The position numbers and the translations under genes are program-made. Below are positions 27,901 to 35,656 of a stretch of DNA of 64,000 nucleotides, one piece after another. This stretch comes from Chryseobacterium limigenitum (GTDB lineage: Bacteria; Bacteroidota; Bacteroidia; Flavobacteriales; Weeksellaceae). Location of the stretch: assembly GCF_900114875.1 (NCBI RefSeq), contig NZ_FPKW01000001.1, positions 1-64,000 of the forward strand. The letters are read 5' to 3'. The notes beneath the pieces are model-generated. The model was not told the origin of the DNA and did no database searches. It saw only the letters and a list, made by a program, of their open reading frames with translations. The stretch's first letter is position 1. Each line of letters starts with the position of its first letter.

Positions 27901-28235
27901 GCCAGAGAGGTAACGTATGAAACATAATCTGACTTAATTTCCTTAACCCATAATACATTTTTGTTTTTATCAAGCTTAGCCACTACAGCTCTTCCCATTT
28001 CTGTACTGTTGGAATTAAGAGAGATAGAACCAAATGAAATATTACTGACCCCTATTGAAAACGGAGTACCATAATTACCTCCTACAAAAATATTTCCTTG
28101 AGAATCGGTTGCGCTGTATTGTACGAAATGTTTAGTGGTGTTTGTTGTAGTTCTTGTTTCAAAATGCCACATTAAATTTTGTGAAAACAGAAATACACCG
28201 CTAAAGAGTATGAAAAGAAATAAAATTTTTCGCAT
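24909..28235 (-). CDS. T9SS type B sorting-domain protein with Ig-like repeats
   Basis: A 1108-residue surface or secreted protein exported by the type IX system of gliding bacteria. The signal peptide ends GVFLFSQN. The N-terminal half to about residue 490 is a beta-propeller-like region with repeated DNNIYTANTF- and GNIFVGGNYG-type blades. Residues about 492-794 hold four copies of a repeat of roughly 75 residues; examples are LVNGQTYYASQTINGCES and LVNGQTYFVTQILNGCES. Two further beta domains follow (FCKGKTVTLDAGNG). The C-terminal 87 residues (from IPNAITPNGDGRNDKWKI to YTGWLLIKNRD) are the type B/CHU_C sorting signal. Probably an adhesin or extracellular structural protein; the ligand is unknown. 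Confidence 0.92.
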   Translation of the reverse strand: MRKILFLFILFSGVFLFSQNLMWHFETRTTTNTTKHFVQYSATDSQGNIFVGGNYGTPFSIGVSNISFGSISLNSNSTEMGRAVVAKLDKNKNVLWVKEIKSDYVSYVTSLAVDKMDNLIISGAADGNNLKLNPNTNDIFAQNNYEGVGFITKWNNNGFFIFGNVYRYGSSFTSTIDENNDIVTLGRYANYNGSFTDFDPDPNVVHPLPAPNGSFLMKNASNGALSWAIPIHTAELNCVKVNKNNEIVVLGNYNGTLIINSSQYFPANIPQATNRFFLAKFSSAGTTQWLQHLAHGPSMNAVSNSKIAIDNDNNIYTANTFYEPQTFNFTNASVNLPTGGRNVIYKVNNNGQHVWNSVIKADDGYDFLTIGLNTDNTINFFVKYSDEIFKVINGNDGSEETVKRLDLFQNYIGYGSHSSRAYYLKFRNDGKLIYNKSDFSTYSLSQNIDYEGNIINAGNFDSFQDFNPDPDVKEIVAYQGYQNSFVQKFGKCYNGTPDGDKTQTFCSLTNPTIQDLYPKTSYTTWYNSPISTTPLAGNTPLQNNATYYASVQDESCPFNSKRLAVNVVIKTSPPQLVVNDFYFCSNVSQMTLNQLNINSNQNIHFYDINGNLLSNYAYIVSGATYFVAQYNNGCESEKTPFKVFSIQGTTPTANTNQSFCFINQPKISDIQVTGQNIKWYDAANNILPLTTPLVNGQTYYASQTINGCESNKIGIQITVNNTPKPTGNITQDFCASANPTLANLVVTGTSLIFYNAAGNVLPTTTPLVNGQTYFVTQILNGCESEKLAIAVTLSTNNVPAHDFTDTLCNSTTANTMTVNLHSYEDDIIANPNNYIFTYTDNTGNIITNPSGYVLSIGTTIIHVKVATTDGCFIIVRLNITLNPKPQIKLPDSIEFCKGKTVTLDAGNGFASYLWNTGATTQTITVSTPGIYFVKVTNNFGCEDIDTIEVKYSILAEIVSVNINNSTATVILSATGNYEYSLDNFIWQDSNIFNNLTIGEYKVYVRTKGGCIIGEKIFSIFNIPNAITPNGDGRNDKWKIVGLENYPGTEINLYDRRGLPVFKEIISKKPLEWDGKLNGTPLPTGNYWYTIKVSDGRVYTGWLLIKNRD

Positions 28236-28354
28236 CGATTATTAATTTTCGGCAAAGATATAAAAACAGCCTGCTTATCAAAGGTTAAGTATAATTAATC
28301 TCTAACTGAAGACTCAAAACATGATGCAAATCATAATAAATTTCATTAATTATT

Positions 28355-28428
28355 TTGTTTAACAATTTTGTCAAAACAGATGATTGGTTTATATTTGCAC
28401 AAAATTGTTTAACAAAAATGTCAAAACA
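28355..28428. promoter_or_regulatory. Paired TetR operators around the efflux promoter
   Basis: TTGTTTAACAATTTTGTCAAAACA (28355-28378) and a copy differing only at three central bases (28405-28428) lie 50 bases apart in the same orientation. Each contains the small palindrome TTGTT-T-AACAA. The first covers the -33 box, and the second starts at the expected transcription start and runs over the ATG. This is a good candidate site for autorepression by the TetR protein. Confidence 0.7.
28367..28397 (+). promoter_or_regulatory. tetR-efflux operon promoter (TTTG-N19-TATATTTG)
   Basis: TTTG at 28367-28370 and TATATTTG at 28390-28397 with a 19-base spacer form one of the best matches to the Bacteroidota consensus in the window. 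Confidence 0.75.
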
Positions 28429-29011
28429 AGAAAAAAAAGATCAAACACAGGAACTAATAAAAGAGACCGCAAAGAATTTATTTTTTGTGAAAGGGAAATT
28501 TAACGCTACTACACAAGAAATTGCAGATGAAGCGGGAGTCAACAGAACGCTTATTAATTATTATTTCCGTTCAAGAGACAAATTGATTCAGATAATTTTT
28601 GATGAAGCGCACAGAGTGGAAAAAGAAAAATCTGAGATTATAATGACTTCTGATCTTCCTTTTAAAGCTAAAATTGCCGAGTTTATCGAAGGAAGCTTAT
28701 CTACAAGTCTTCAGTATCCTTATCTTGAAACTTATATTGTTTCTCAGATCAATAAAGGAAGTTGCCATGCAAGAGATGTGGAAGAACATGATTTGAAAAG
28801 GCTTTATGAAGATATTGAAATAGAAATGGGATTAGGAAATATTGAGAAAATGGCGCCCGTTCAGTTTCTTTTGAATATGATTTCACTTTTAGTTTTTCCG
28901 AGTGCAGCTCGTCCGTTATTTTTAGAGAATCTCATGCTCAACGATACTGAATTTGACAAAATTATTTCGGAAAGAAAAAACATTATTTTAAATATGTTAT
29001 TTAAAAACTAA
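28418..29011 (+). CDS. TetR-family transcriptional regulator of an RND pump
   Basis: A 197-residue repressor starting at ATG 28418 (MSKQEKKDQTQELIKETAKN). Longer frames opening upstream start inside the operator and are not credible. The helix-turn-helix is TTQEIADEAGVNRTLINYYF (residues about 29-48), followed by RSRDKLIQIIFDEA. The C-terminal ligand-binding helices include YPYLETYIVSQINKGS. It heads an operon with tolC-, hlyD- and acrB-like genes, and its promoter carries two operator-like repeats, so it probably represses the pump and itself until a toxic ligand binds. Confidence 0.9.
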   Translation: MSKQEKKDQTQELIKETAKNLFFVKGKFNATTQEIADEAGVNRTLINYYFRSRDKLIQIIFDEAHRVEKEKSEIIMTSDLPFKAKIAEFIEGSLSTSLQYPYLETYIVSQINKGSCHARDVEEHDLKRLYEDIEIEMGLGNIEKMAPVQFLLNMISLLVFPSAARPLFLENLMLNDTEFDKIISERKNIILNMLFKN

Positions 29012-29097
29012 ATATGTTAAAGTATTTTAAGAAATGATTCGTCATTTATAGATATAAGAAAATAATATACATTAAAAAATAAACGAAGTATAAAATT

Positions 29098-30450
29098 ATG
29101 AAAAGAAAACATATAACTGCAAATAAGCTAAAAATTGGGATAGCTGCTGCATTTATGATTTTCGGCTTTTCATCTGTGTCTGCACAACAGCAGGTTTCCT
29201 TACAGGAGGCTATCAAACAGGCACTTCAAAATAAAGCAGAAGCCAAAAAAGCTGCTTTACAGATCAAAAAAGCTGAATATAAGATTGACGAAGCCAGAGC
29301 CGGAGCTTTGCCACAGATAAGTGCTACTGCGGGGTTAACGTATAACCCGATCATTCAGGAATCTTTGCTTGAATTTGGAGGAGAGAGAATAAGAGCCCAA
29401 CTGGGACAGCCTTGGAGTTCTACTGCTTCGGTACAGGTTCAGCAGGCAATTTTTGACCAAAGAGTTTTTACAGGTCTTAAGGCTGCAAAATCAACAAGAG
29501 AATTCTATGTTTTGAATGCTCAGTTGACGAACGAACAGATCATCGAAAATGTGGCAACAGCTTATTATCAGGTTTTTGTACAGGAAGAAAATTTGAAGAC
29601 GGTAGAAGCGAGTTATAAAAATACTGAAAAAGTAAGAAATGTTATTAAAAGTTTAGTTGATAACGGTTTAGCAAAAGGGATCGATTTAGATCGTACAAAC
29701 GTTCAGTTAACCAATATTGGTTCAAGCAAGCAAACATTGATCAATTCTGTGGAACTTTCAAAAAATGCTTTGAAGTTTTACATGGGAGTTCCAATCGGGA
29801 CTGATATTGAGCTTGAAGAAAAAACAATTGAACCAAAACCAGAATTAATCGCAAGCAATATCAATCTGGACGACCGTACAGAGATCAAAGTTTTAAACAA
29901 AAACAGAGAGCTTCTTGTATATAATAAAAAAGCTACGGAAGCGTATTTGTACCCTACAGTAAGTTTGGTTGCCAATTATGGCTGGGGCGGACAAGGATCT
30001 AAATTCCCTCTTACAAACGGTCTTAACAACGGAGTTCTTTGGAGTGATTATTCAGCGATTGGTTTAAATGTAAATATTCCGATTTTCACGGGTGGTGCTA
30101 CAAAGGCGAAGATCAATCAGGCTGAAATCGATATTCAGGATATTGATGTGGATATTCAGAATACACAGTTAAGTTTAAGTTTAGATTATAAAAATGCAAT
30201 CACCAATATGGAAAATGCATTAATTAATATCGAAAGCATGAAAGACAATGTAGGTTTGGCTGAAAGAGTTCAGAAAAACACACAGTCCAACTATCAGTAC
30301 GGTTTAGCGACACTTACTGAAGTTCTGGATTCTGAAAATGCTTTAACGCAGGCAAAACAGAACTATTCAAATGCTTTGTTGGATTATAAACAAGCTGAAA
30401 TTAAGCTAATTAAAGCTAAAGGAGAATTAAACACATTACAAAACCCATAA
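29098..30450 (+). CDS. TolC-family outer-membrane efflux protein
   Basis: A 450-residue outer-membrane channel. The signal peptide is MKRKHITANKLKIGIAAAFM...SVSAQ (about 29 residues). Two repeats of long alpha-helical hairpins plus beta segments are visible, each with a typical motif: YQVFVQEENLKTVEASYKNT in the first half and ALTQAKQNYSNALLDYKQAE in the second. The beta part NVNIPIFTGGATKAKINQAE is the classic TolC signature. It provides the exit duct for the downstream pump. It lies ten bases before the adaptor gene. Confidence 0.93.
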   Translation: MKRKHITANKLKIGIAAAFMIFGFSSVSAQQQVSLQEAIKQALQNKAEAKKAALQIKKAEYKIDEARAGALPQISATAGLTYNPIIQESLLEFGGERIRAQLGQPWSSTASVQVQQAIFDQRVFTGLKAAKSTREFYVLNAQLTNEQIIENVATAYYQVFVQEENLKTVEASYKNTEKVRNVIKSLVDNGLAKGIDLDRTNVQLTNIGSSKQTLINSVELSKNALKFYMGVPIGTDIELEEKTIEPKPELIASNINLDDRTEIKVLNKNRELLVYNKKATEAYLYPTVSLVANYGWGGQGSKFPLTNGLNNGVLWSDYSAIGLNVNIPIFTGGATKAKINQAEIDIQDIDVDIQNTQLSLSLDYKNAITNMENALINIESMKDNVGLAERVQKNTQSNYQYGLATLTEVLDSENALTQAKQNYSNALLDYKQAEIKLIKAKGELNTLQNP

Positions 30451-30459
30451 TAAACTATA

Positions 30460-31521
30460 ATGAAAAAAACTTTAATATATATCATCGTGGCAGCTGTACT
30501 TGTTGGTTTAGCAGCATATAAAATTGCTGATAATAAGAAGAAACAGGATACAGAAGTAAAGGAAGTTGCTAAGCAGGTTGACAAGATCAATGTAAACATT
30601 GTAACAGTAGCAAGAGAAAATATCGATACCGATTATACGGCAAACGGAACTTTCATTCCAAAGCAGGAGATGAATCAATCTTCTGAAATTGCAGGACGTA
30701 TTGTAAACGTTTTGGTAAAAGAAGGGTCAAGAGTTGGAGCAGGTCAGGTTTTAGCAACAATTAAAAGAGATGCGATTGAAGTTGACATTTCTCAGGCTCA
30801 AAACAACTTGCAAAATGCAGTGATCGATAACCAACGTTACGAAAATGCATATAAAACAGGAGGTGTTACAAAACAACAGCTGGATAACTCAAGATTGCAA
30901 TTGAAAAATGCGCAGGTTGCAGTAAGAGCTCAGGGAGTAAGAGTAAATGATACAAGTATCCGTGCAGGAATCAGCGGAACAATCAATAAAAAAATGGTTG
31001 AGCCGGGGACTGTGGTTTCTATAGGAACTTCTATGTTCGAAATCGTCAATATTAACAGCTTAAAACTTTCAGTTTTGGTTGACGAAAGCCAGATCGGAAG
31101 AATCCAGTTAGGTCAGGAAGTTCCCATTAATGTTAATGTTTTACCTGAAGATTCTTTCAGCGGTAGAATTACGTTTATTGCTCCTAAAAGTGATGCTTCC
31201 TTAAATTTCCCGGTTGAAATTGAAGTTCAGAACAGAGGGAACTTAAAAGCAGGGATGTACGCAACGGCTACATTTAAAACAAATCACGGTGCTGAAACTC
31301 AAAATATGCTGACAGTTCCTGCAGAAGCTTTCGTAAACGGAGTAAGTTCAGGACAATTGTTTATCGTAAACAACGGAACTGCTAAATTGATCAAAGTACA
31401 AACCGGAAAAGTTTACGGCGATAAAATTCAGATCTTAAGCGGACTGAATGGCGGTGAACAGGTAATTACCAGCGGACAGATTAACCTTGATAACGGTTCG
31501 AAAATCAATATCGTAAAGTAA
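30460..31521 (+). CDS. RND efflux periplasmic adaptor (HlyD/AcrA type)
   Basis: A 353-residue membrane-fusion protein. It has one N-terminal helix (about residues 4-22) without a lipobox cysteine, so it is anchored in the inner membrane. The biotinyl-lipoyl halves are GRIVNVLVKEGSRVGAGQVL and AGISGTINKKMVEPGTVV; between them lies an alpha-hairpin with KTGGVTKQQLDNSRLQLKNA. The beta-barrel and membrane-proximal domain ends in LSGLNGGEQVITSGQINLD. It links the RND pump to TolC. The stop is seven bases from the next start. Confidence 0.93.
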   Translation: MKKTLIYIIVAAVLVGLAAYKIADNKKKQDTEVKEVAKQVDKINVNIVTVARENIDTDYTANGTFIPKQEMNQSSEIAGRIVNVLVKEGSRVGAGQVLATIKRDAIEVDISQAQNNLQNAVIDNQRYENAYKTGGVTKQQLDNSRLQLKNAQVAVRAQGVRVNDTSIRAGISGTINKKMVEPGTVVSIGTSMFEIVNINSLKLSVLVDESQIGRIQLGQEVPINVNVLPEDSFSGRITFIAPKSDASLNFPVEIEVQNRGNLKAGMYATATFKTNHGAETQNMLTVPAEAFVNGVSSGQLFIVNNGTAKLIKVQTGKVYGDKIQILSGLNGGEQVITSGQINLDNGSKINIVK

Positions 31522-31527
31522 CAGAAG

Positions 31528-34500
31528 ATGAAGTTAGCAGAAATATCCATTAAAAGACCGTCCCTGGTTATTGTATTGTTTACGATACTTACGCTGGGTG
31601 GTTTATTAAGTTACTCCATGATGGGGTACGAGTTGATTCCGAAGTTTGAAACCAATATGGTAACCATTTCTACGGTATATCCGGGAGCTTCGCCTGCTGA
31701 GGTGGAAACTTCGGTAACCCGAAAGATTGAAGATGCCGTTGGTTCCCTTGAAAACGTAAAAAAGGTAGAATCTTCATCTTACGAAAGTTTATCGGTAATT
31801 ATGGTTCAGCTGAATACCGGTGCCGACGTAAACTATGCGTTGAATGATGCTCAGAGAAAGGTAAATGCAATTTTAGCAGACCTTCCGGACGATGCAGATC
31901 CGCCATCACTGCAAAAATTCTCACTGGATGATTTACCGATCATGACGTTGAGTATTTCCAGTGATAAATTGAATAATAAAGATCTTTATGACCTTTTAGA
32001 TAAAAAAATAGAGCCTATTTTTTCCCGTGTAAACGGTGTAGCTCAGGTTGATCTTGTAGGTGGACAGGAGAGAGAAATTCAGGTGAGTTTAGATGAAAAG
32101 AAAATGCAGGGGTACGGTCTTGCCATCGCAGATGTACAGCAGGCAATTCTTTCTTCAAACTTAGATTTCCCTACGGGAGCTTTGAAGACGAGAACTTCAA
32201 GATCTACGATCAGACTTTCAGGGAAGTATAGAAACGTTCAGGAAATGAACAATCTTGTGGTTTCTAATAAAGATGGAGCTCAGGTTCGTTTGTCTGATAT
32301 TGCAACAGTTTTCGATACCCAAAAGGATGTTGAAAAAGTAGCAAGATACAATCAGAATTCAACGATTTTACTTCAGGTTAAAAAACAATCTGATGCCAAC
32401 GCGGTTTCAGTTTCAGAAGCTATTCAGAAAACAATTGCTGATGTTCAGAACAACTATAAAACTCAGGGAGTTAAAATTAATATTGTAGATGATACAACAG
32501 ACTTTACGCTTGAAGCGGCAGATCATGTAATCTTCGATTTATTCTTGGCGATTATCCTGGTAGCAGTAGTAATGTTATTGTTCCTTCACAACATCAGAAA
32601 CGCATTTATCGTAATGGTTTCTATTCCGATGTCATTGATTGCAACGGTAATCGGAATGTATCTGATGGGGTATACCCTAAACTTGATGAGTTTATTAGGA
32701 CTTTCATTGGTAGTTGGTATCCTTGTGGATGACGCGATTGTGGTTTTGGAGAACGTTTACCGTCACATGGAGATGGGGAAAAGCAGAATTCGTGCAGCTT
32801 ACGATGGTGCTTCAGAAATTGGATTTACCGTAACAGCGATTACCTTGGTAATTGTGGTGGTATTCTTACCGATCGCGATGAGTTCAGGGTTGGTATCTGA
32901 TATCCTGGCGCAGTTCTGTGTAACCGTAGTTATTGCAACATTATTCTCATTATTAGCTTCATTTACCATCATTCCTTGGTTATCTTCAAGATATGGTAAA
33001 TTGGTACATTTAACAGGTAAAAATCCTTTTGAGAAATTTATCCTTTGGTTTGAAAAGCAATTGGAAAAATTCACACACTGGATTACAGGAATTTTGGAGT
33101 GGGTGCTGAAATCTACATTAAGAAGAGTGATGACCGTGATCGTAACGTTCATTATCTTGATTTCTTCATTCATGTTGGTTGCATTCGGATTTATCGGAGG
33201 TGAATTTTTCCCTAAAATGGATAGAGGACAGTTCCTTGTTCAGATGGAGTTACCAAAAGATGCTTCTGTAGAAAAAACCAATCAGGTTACTTTAGCGGTT
33301 GAAAAATACCTTAGAAATGATAAAGATGTAGTGGATATGATCACAACAGTTGGTCAGCAGTCATCAGGTTTTGGTGGGGCACAGGCTACATTGTATCAGT
33401 CAGAGATTCAGGTTATTTTGGTTGATAAATCTGAGCGTAATGAAAGTACAGATATCAAATCTGCAAAAATCAAGAGAGCGTTGGAAGAAAAATTCACAGG
33501 AGTTGAATTTAAAACAGCACCAATCGGATTAATGGGAGCAGATAATGCCCCAATTGAAATGGTTGTAACGGCTCAGGATAACGAAACGGCAAATAAAGAA
33601 GCAAACAGAATTCTTGAATTACTTAAAAAAGTTCCCGGTTCTGTAGATGCTGAATTATCAACTGACTCTGGAAGCCCGGAAGTTCAGGTGAATATCGACA
33701 GAGATAAAATGGCTTCTTTAGGTTTAAATCTTTCAAGTGTAGGACAAACGATGCAGACTGCATTCAGTGGAAATACAGACGGAAAATTCAGAGCCGGAGA
33801 ATACGAATATGATATCAACATCCGTTTTGGGGATGCCAACAGACAGTCGATTGATGATGTAAGAAACCTGATGTTTACGAACCCTAAGGGAGAGCAGATC
33901 AGATTAAGTCAGTTTGCTGATGTAAAAATGGGTTCCGGACCAAGTTTATTGGAACGTAGAGATAAAGCACCTTCTGTAAAGGTAAAATCTAAAGTAGTAG
34001 GTCGTCCTGTAGGAGACGTTGCCAACGAATGGGCAGCTCAGTTTATGGACAATGAAAAGACTAAACCTGCAGGGGTAAGCTACATCTGGAGTGGTGATAT
34101 GGAAAACCAGACTGAAGGTTTCGGTACATTAGGAATTGCATTGATGGCTGCTATCGTATTGGTTTATCTGGTAATGGTTTCACTGTATGACTCGTTTGTA
34201 TATCCGTTCGTGGTACTATTCTCTATTCCTCTGGCATTGATCGGGGTAATGGTAATTTTGGCCATCACCGGAAACTCATTAAACATCTTTACGATGCTGG
34301 GGATGATCATGTTGATTGGATTGGTAGCAAAGAACGCGATTATGATTGTCGACTTTGCGAATATGAGAAAAGAAGCCGGTGCCAATACGCATGACGCTTT
34401 GATTCAGGCGAACCACGCACGTCTTCGTCCGATCTTGATGACAACGATTGCGATGATCTTCGGTATGATCCCGATTGCTATTGCAAAAGGAGCAGGAGCG

Positions 34501-34746
34501 GAGATGAACAACGGATTGGCTTGGGTAATTATCGGTGGTTTAACATCATCATTATTCCTGACGTTGATCATTGTACCGGTAGTGTATTCTCTTATGGAAT
34601 CAACAATTAATTTCTTTACAAGATTATTTAATAAATGGTTTGGAACCAATATGGGTGAAAAAGTAGACTACGATGCTGAAATGAAGGCTGAATATGAACA
34701 TAAAGAACTAAGTGAAGACGGTTACACACCGAAACACGTAGATTAA
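31528..34746 (+). CDS. RND-family multidrug efflux permease (AcrB type)
   Basis: A 1072-residue proton-driven inner-membrane pump of the hydrophobe/amphiphile group (normal length 1020-1080). Twelve membrane helices and two large periplasmic loops are present. Proton-relay Asp pair is in VVGILVDDAIVVLENVYRHM, and the second-half equivalent is MLIGLVAKNAIMIVDFANMR. Conserved FFPKMDRGQFLVQMELP and YPGASPAEVETSVTRKIED are typical. It is the last gene of the TetR-controlled operon and is followed by a strong terminator. Likely substrates are drugs, dyes or bile-like compounds; specificity cannot be read from sequence. Confidence 0.95.
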   Translation: MKLAEISIKRPSLVIVLFTILTLGGLLSYSMMGYELIPKFETNMVTISTVYPGASPAEVETSVTRKIEDAVGSLENVKKVESSSYESLSVIMVQLNTGADVNYALNDAQRKVNAILADLPDDADPPSLQKFSLDDLPIMTLSISSDKLNNKDLYDLLDKKIEPIFSRVNGVAQVDLVGGQEREIQVSLDEKKMQGYGLAIADVQQAILSSNLDFPTGALKTRTSRSTIRLSGKYRNVQEMNNLVVSNKDGAQVRLSDIATVFDTQKDVEKVARYNQNSTILLQVKKQSDANAVSVSEAIQKTIADVQNNYKTQGVKINIVDDTTDFTLEAADHVIFDLFLAIILVAVVMLLFLHNIRNAFIVMVSIPMSLIATVIGMYLMGYTLNLMSLLGLSLVVGILVDDAIVVLENVYRHMEMGKSRIRAAYDGASEIGFTVTAITLVIVVVFLPIAMSSGLVSDILAQFCVTVVIATLFSLLASFTIIPWLSSRYGKLVHLTGKNPFEKFILWFEKQLEKFTHWITGILEWVLKSTLRRVMTVIVTFIILISSFMLVAFGFIGGEFFPKMDRGQFLVQMELPKDASVEKTNQVTLAVEKYLRNDKDVVDMITTVGQQSSGFGGAQATLYQSEIQVILVDKSERNESTDIKSAKIKRALEEKFTGVEFKTAPIGLMGADNAPIEMVVTAQDNETANKEANRILELLKKVPGSVDAELSTDSGSPEVQVNIDRDKMASLGLNLSSVGQTMQTAFSGNTDGKFRAGEYEYDINIRFGDANRQSIDDVRNLMFTNPKGEQIRLSQFADVKMGSGPSLLERRDKAPSVKVKSKVVGRPVGDVANEWAAQFMDNEKTKPAGVSYIWSGDMENQTEGFGTLGIALMAAIVLVYLVMVSLYDSFVYPFVVLFSIPLALIGVMVILAITGNSLNIFTMLGMIMLIGLVAKNAIMIVDFANMRKEAGANTHDALIQANHARLRPILMTTIAMIFGMIPIAIAKGAGAEMNNGLAWVIIGGLTSSLFLTLIIVPVVYSLMESTINFFTRLFNKWFGTNMGEKVDYDAEMKAEYEHKELSEDGYTPKHVD

Positions 34747-34767
34747 TATAACAACCTTAATTAACCT

Positions 34768-34800
34768 AAAAAGCGTACCAGAAATGGTACGCTTTTTTTG
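34768..34800 (+). terminator. Terminator of the efflux operon
   Basis: AAAAAGCGTACCA (34768-34780) and TGGTACGCTTTTT (34785-34797) form a perfect 13-bp stem with GAAA loop and T run. Confidence 0.92.
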
Positions 34801-34872
34801 TGTTTTAAAATTGGCGACTGAGGCACTCGAAGTCACCAATTGTAATGATAAACTTATGAAAAAGTTACATAT

Positions 34873-35045
34873 TGTTGGTTAATCGCAAAGTCGCAAGTTT
34901 ATAATTAAAACATTGTATTTAAGTCGAAAGGATTTTATCTACGATAAAATTTAAACTGCAGAACTTGCCGAAAATCTTTGATTTTCTTGCGCCTTAAAAC
35001 GGTATAAATGTTAAAAATCTTTGCGCCCTTGCGATTAACCAACAA
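34873..35045. repeat. Dispersed palindromic repeat, class 4 (CGCAAAG type)
   Basis: The arms 34873-34898 (TTGTTGGTTAATCGCAAAGT...) and 35020-35045 are inverted copies, identical over the outer 17 bases and then diverging. Inside are further copies of AAAATCTTTG and TTGCGCC. This fills the 379-base gap between the efflux operon and the J-domain gene; no ORF is credible here. Confidence 0.75.
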
Positions 35046-35073
35046 AAAATAATATTTTAAAGTTTCAATAAAA

Positions 35074-35103
35074 AAAGGCTTCCAGAATGAACTGAAAGCC
35101 TTT
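35074..35103 (-). terminator. Terminator of the J-domain/KTSC gene
   Basis: AAAGGCTTCCAG (35074-35085) and CTGAAAGCCTTT (35092-35103) form a 12-bp stem with one mismatch, followed on the minus strand by a long T run. Confidence 0.8.
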
Positions 35104-35125
35104 GCTTATGTTGTATATGGAAAAA

Positions 35126-35572
35126 TTAATCTGCCATCACTTCACCAGACTTTCTAAAGATAAAATTTCCATAGATGTGTCTTCTTGCGAAACGGCTTGG
35201 AGAATCTGCATTCACCATTTTGATATAGGTATTTCTTGGAACTCCGATATATTCAAACATTTTCCCGTTCAAATGCTGAACTTTCAAAATAGATTTCTCC
35301 AAATAAAAATCCTGAATATTAGATTTTGTGATCGTCTCAGTATATTCTTCTTTATATTTTTCCTGCGTCTCTTCGTTGATGCTCACCAAAAAGTGGTACG
35401 CTTCAATGATAGATTTGCTTTTTTCTTCAGCTTCCAGTTTGCCAGCTTCATCATTCACAAATTTATCAGGATGCGTATCTTTCATCGTATTCCTGTAAAT
35501 TGTTTTTAATTCTTTCAACGTAACGGTTTTATCAACCCCAAGAAGCTTTCTGTGCTCACCAACTCTTTTCAT
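35126..35572 (-). CDS. J-domain and KTSC-domain protein
   Basis: A 148-residue cytosolic protein, start ATG 35572 (MKRVGEHRKLLGVDK). The first 70 residues are a DnaJ-type J domain: helix II TLKELKTIYRNTMKDTHPDK with the HPD tripeptide that stimulates DnaK, then a helix III with IIEAYHFLVS. Residues about 88-148 are a KTSC domain (LKVQHLNGKMFEYIGVPRNTY and SPSRFARRHIYGNFIFRK). The combination suggests a co-chaperone with a small binding module; it is common in Bacteroidota but not characterised. Transcribed separately from the KAP gene. Confidence 0.82.
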   Translation of the reverse strand: MKRVGEHRKLLGVDKTVTLKELKTIYRNTMKDTHPDKFVNDEAGKLEAEEKSKSIIEAYHFLVSINEETQEKYKEEYTETITKSNIQDFYLEKSILKVQHLNGKMFEYIGVPRNTYIKMVNADSPSRFARRHIYGNFIFRKSGEVMAD

Positions 35573-35656
35573 ATGTATGATCCTTATTTCGGGGTGCAAA
35601 ATTAAGCTTTTTTATTTTAAAAACCGTAAGTTATTCAGTATTAATTTATTTGGTAG

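Noticed and set aside
28355..28417. TTG start extending the TetR protein by 21 residues
   Set aside because: The added part coincides with the operator repeat and promoter, so it is not coding.
35102..35509. 135-codon plus-strand frame, Phe-rich
   Set aside because: Antisense to the J-domain/KTSC gene; it has no family features and starts within a terminator.
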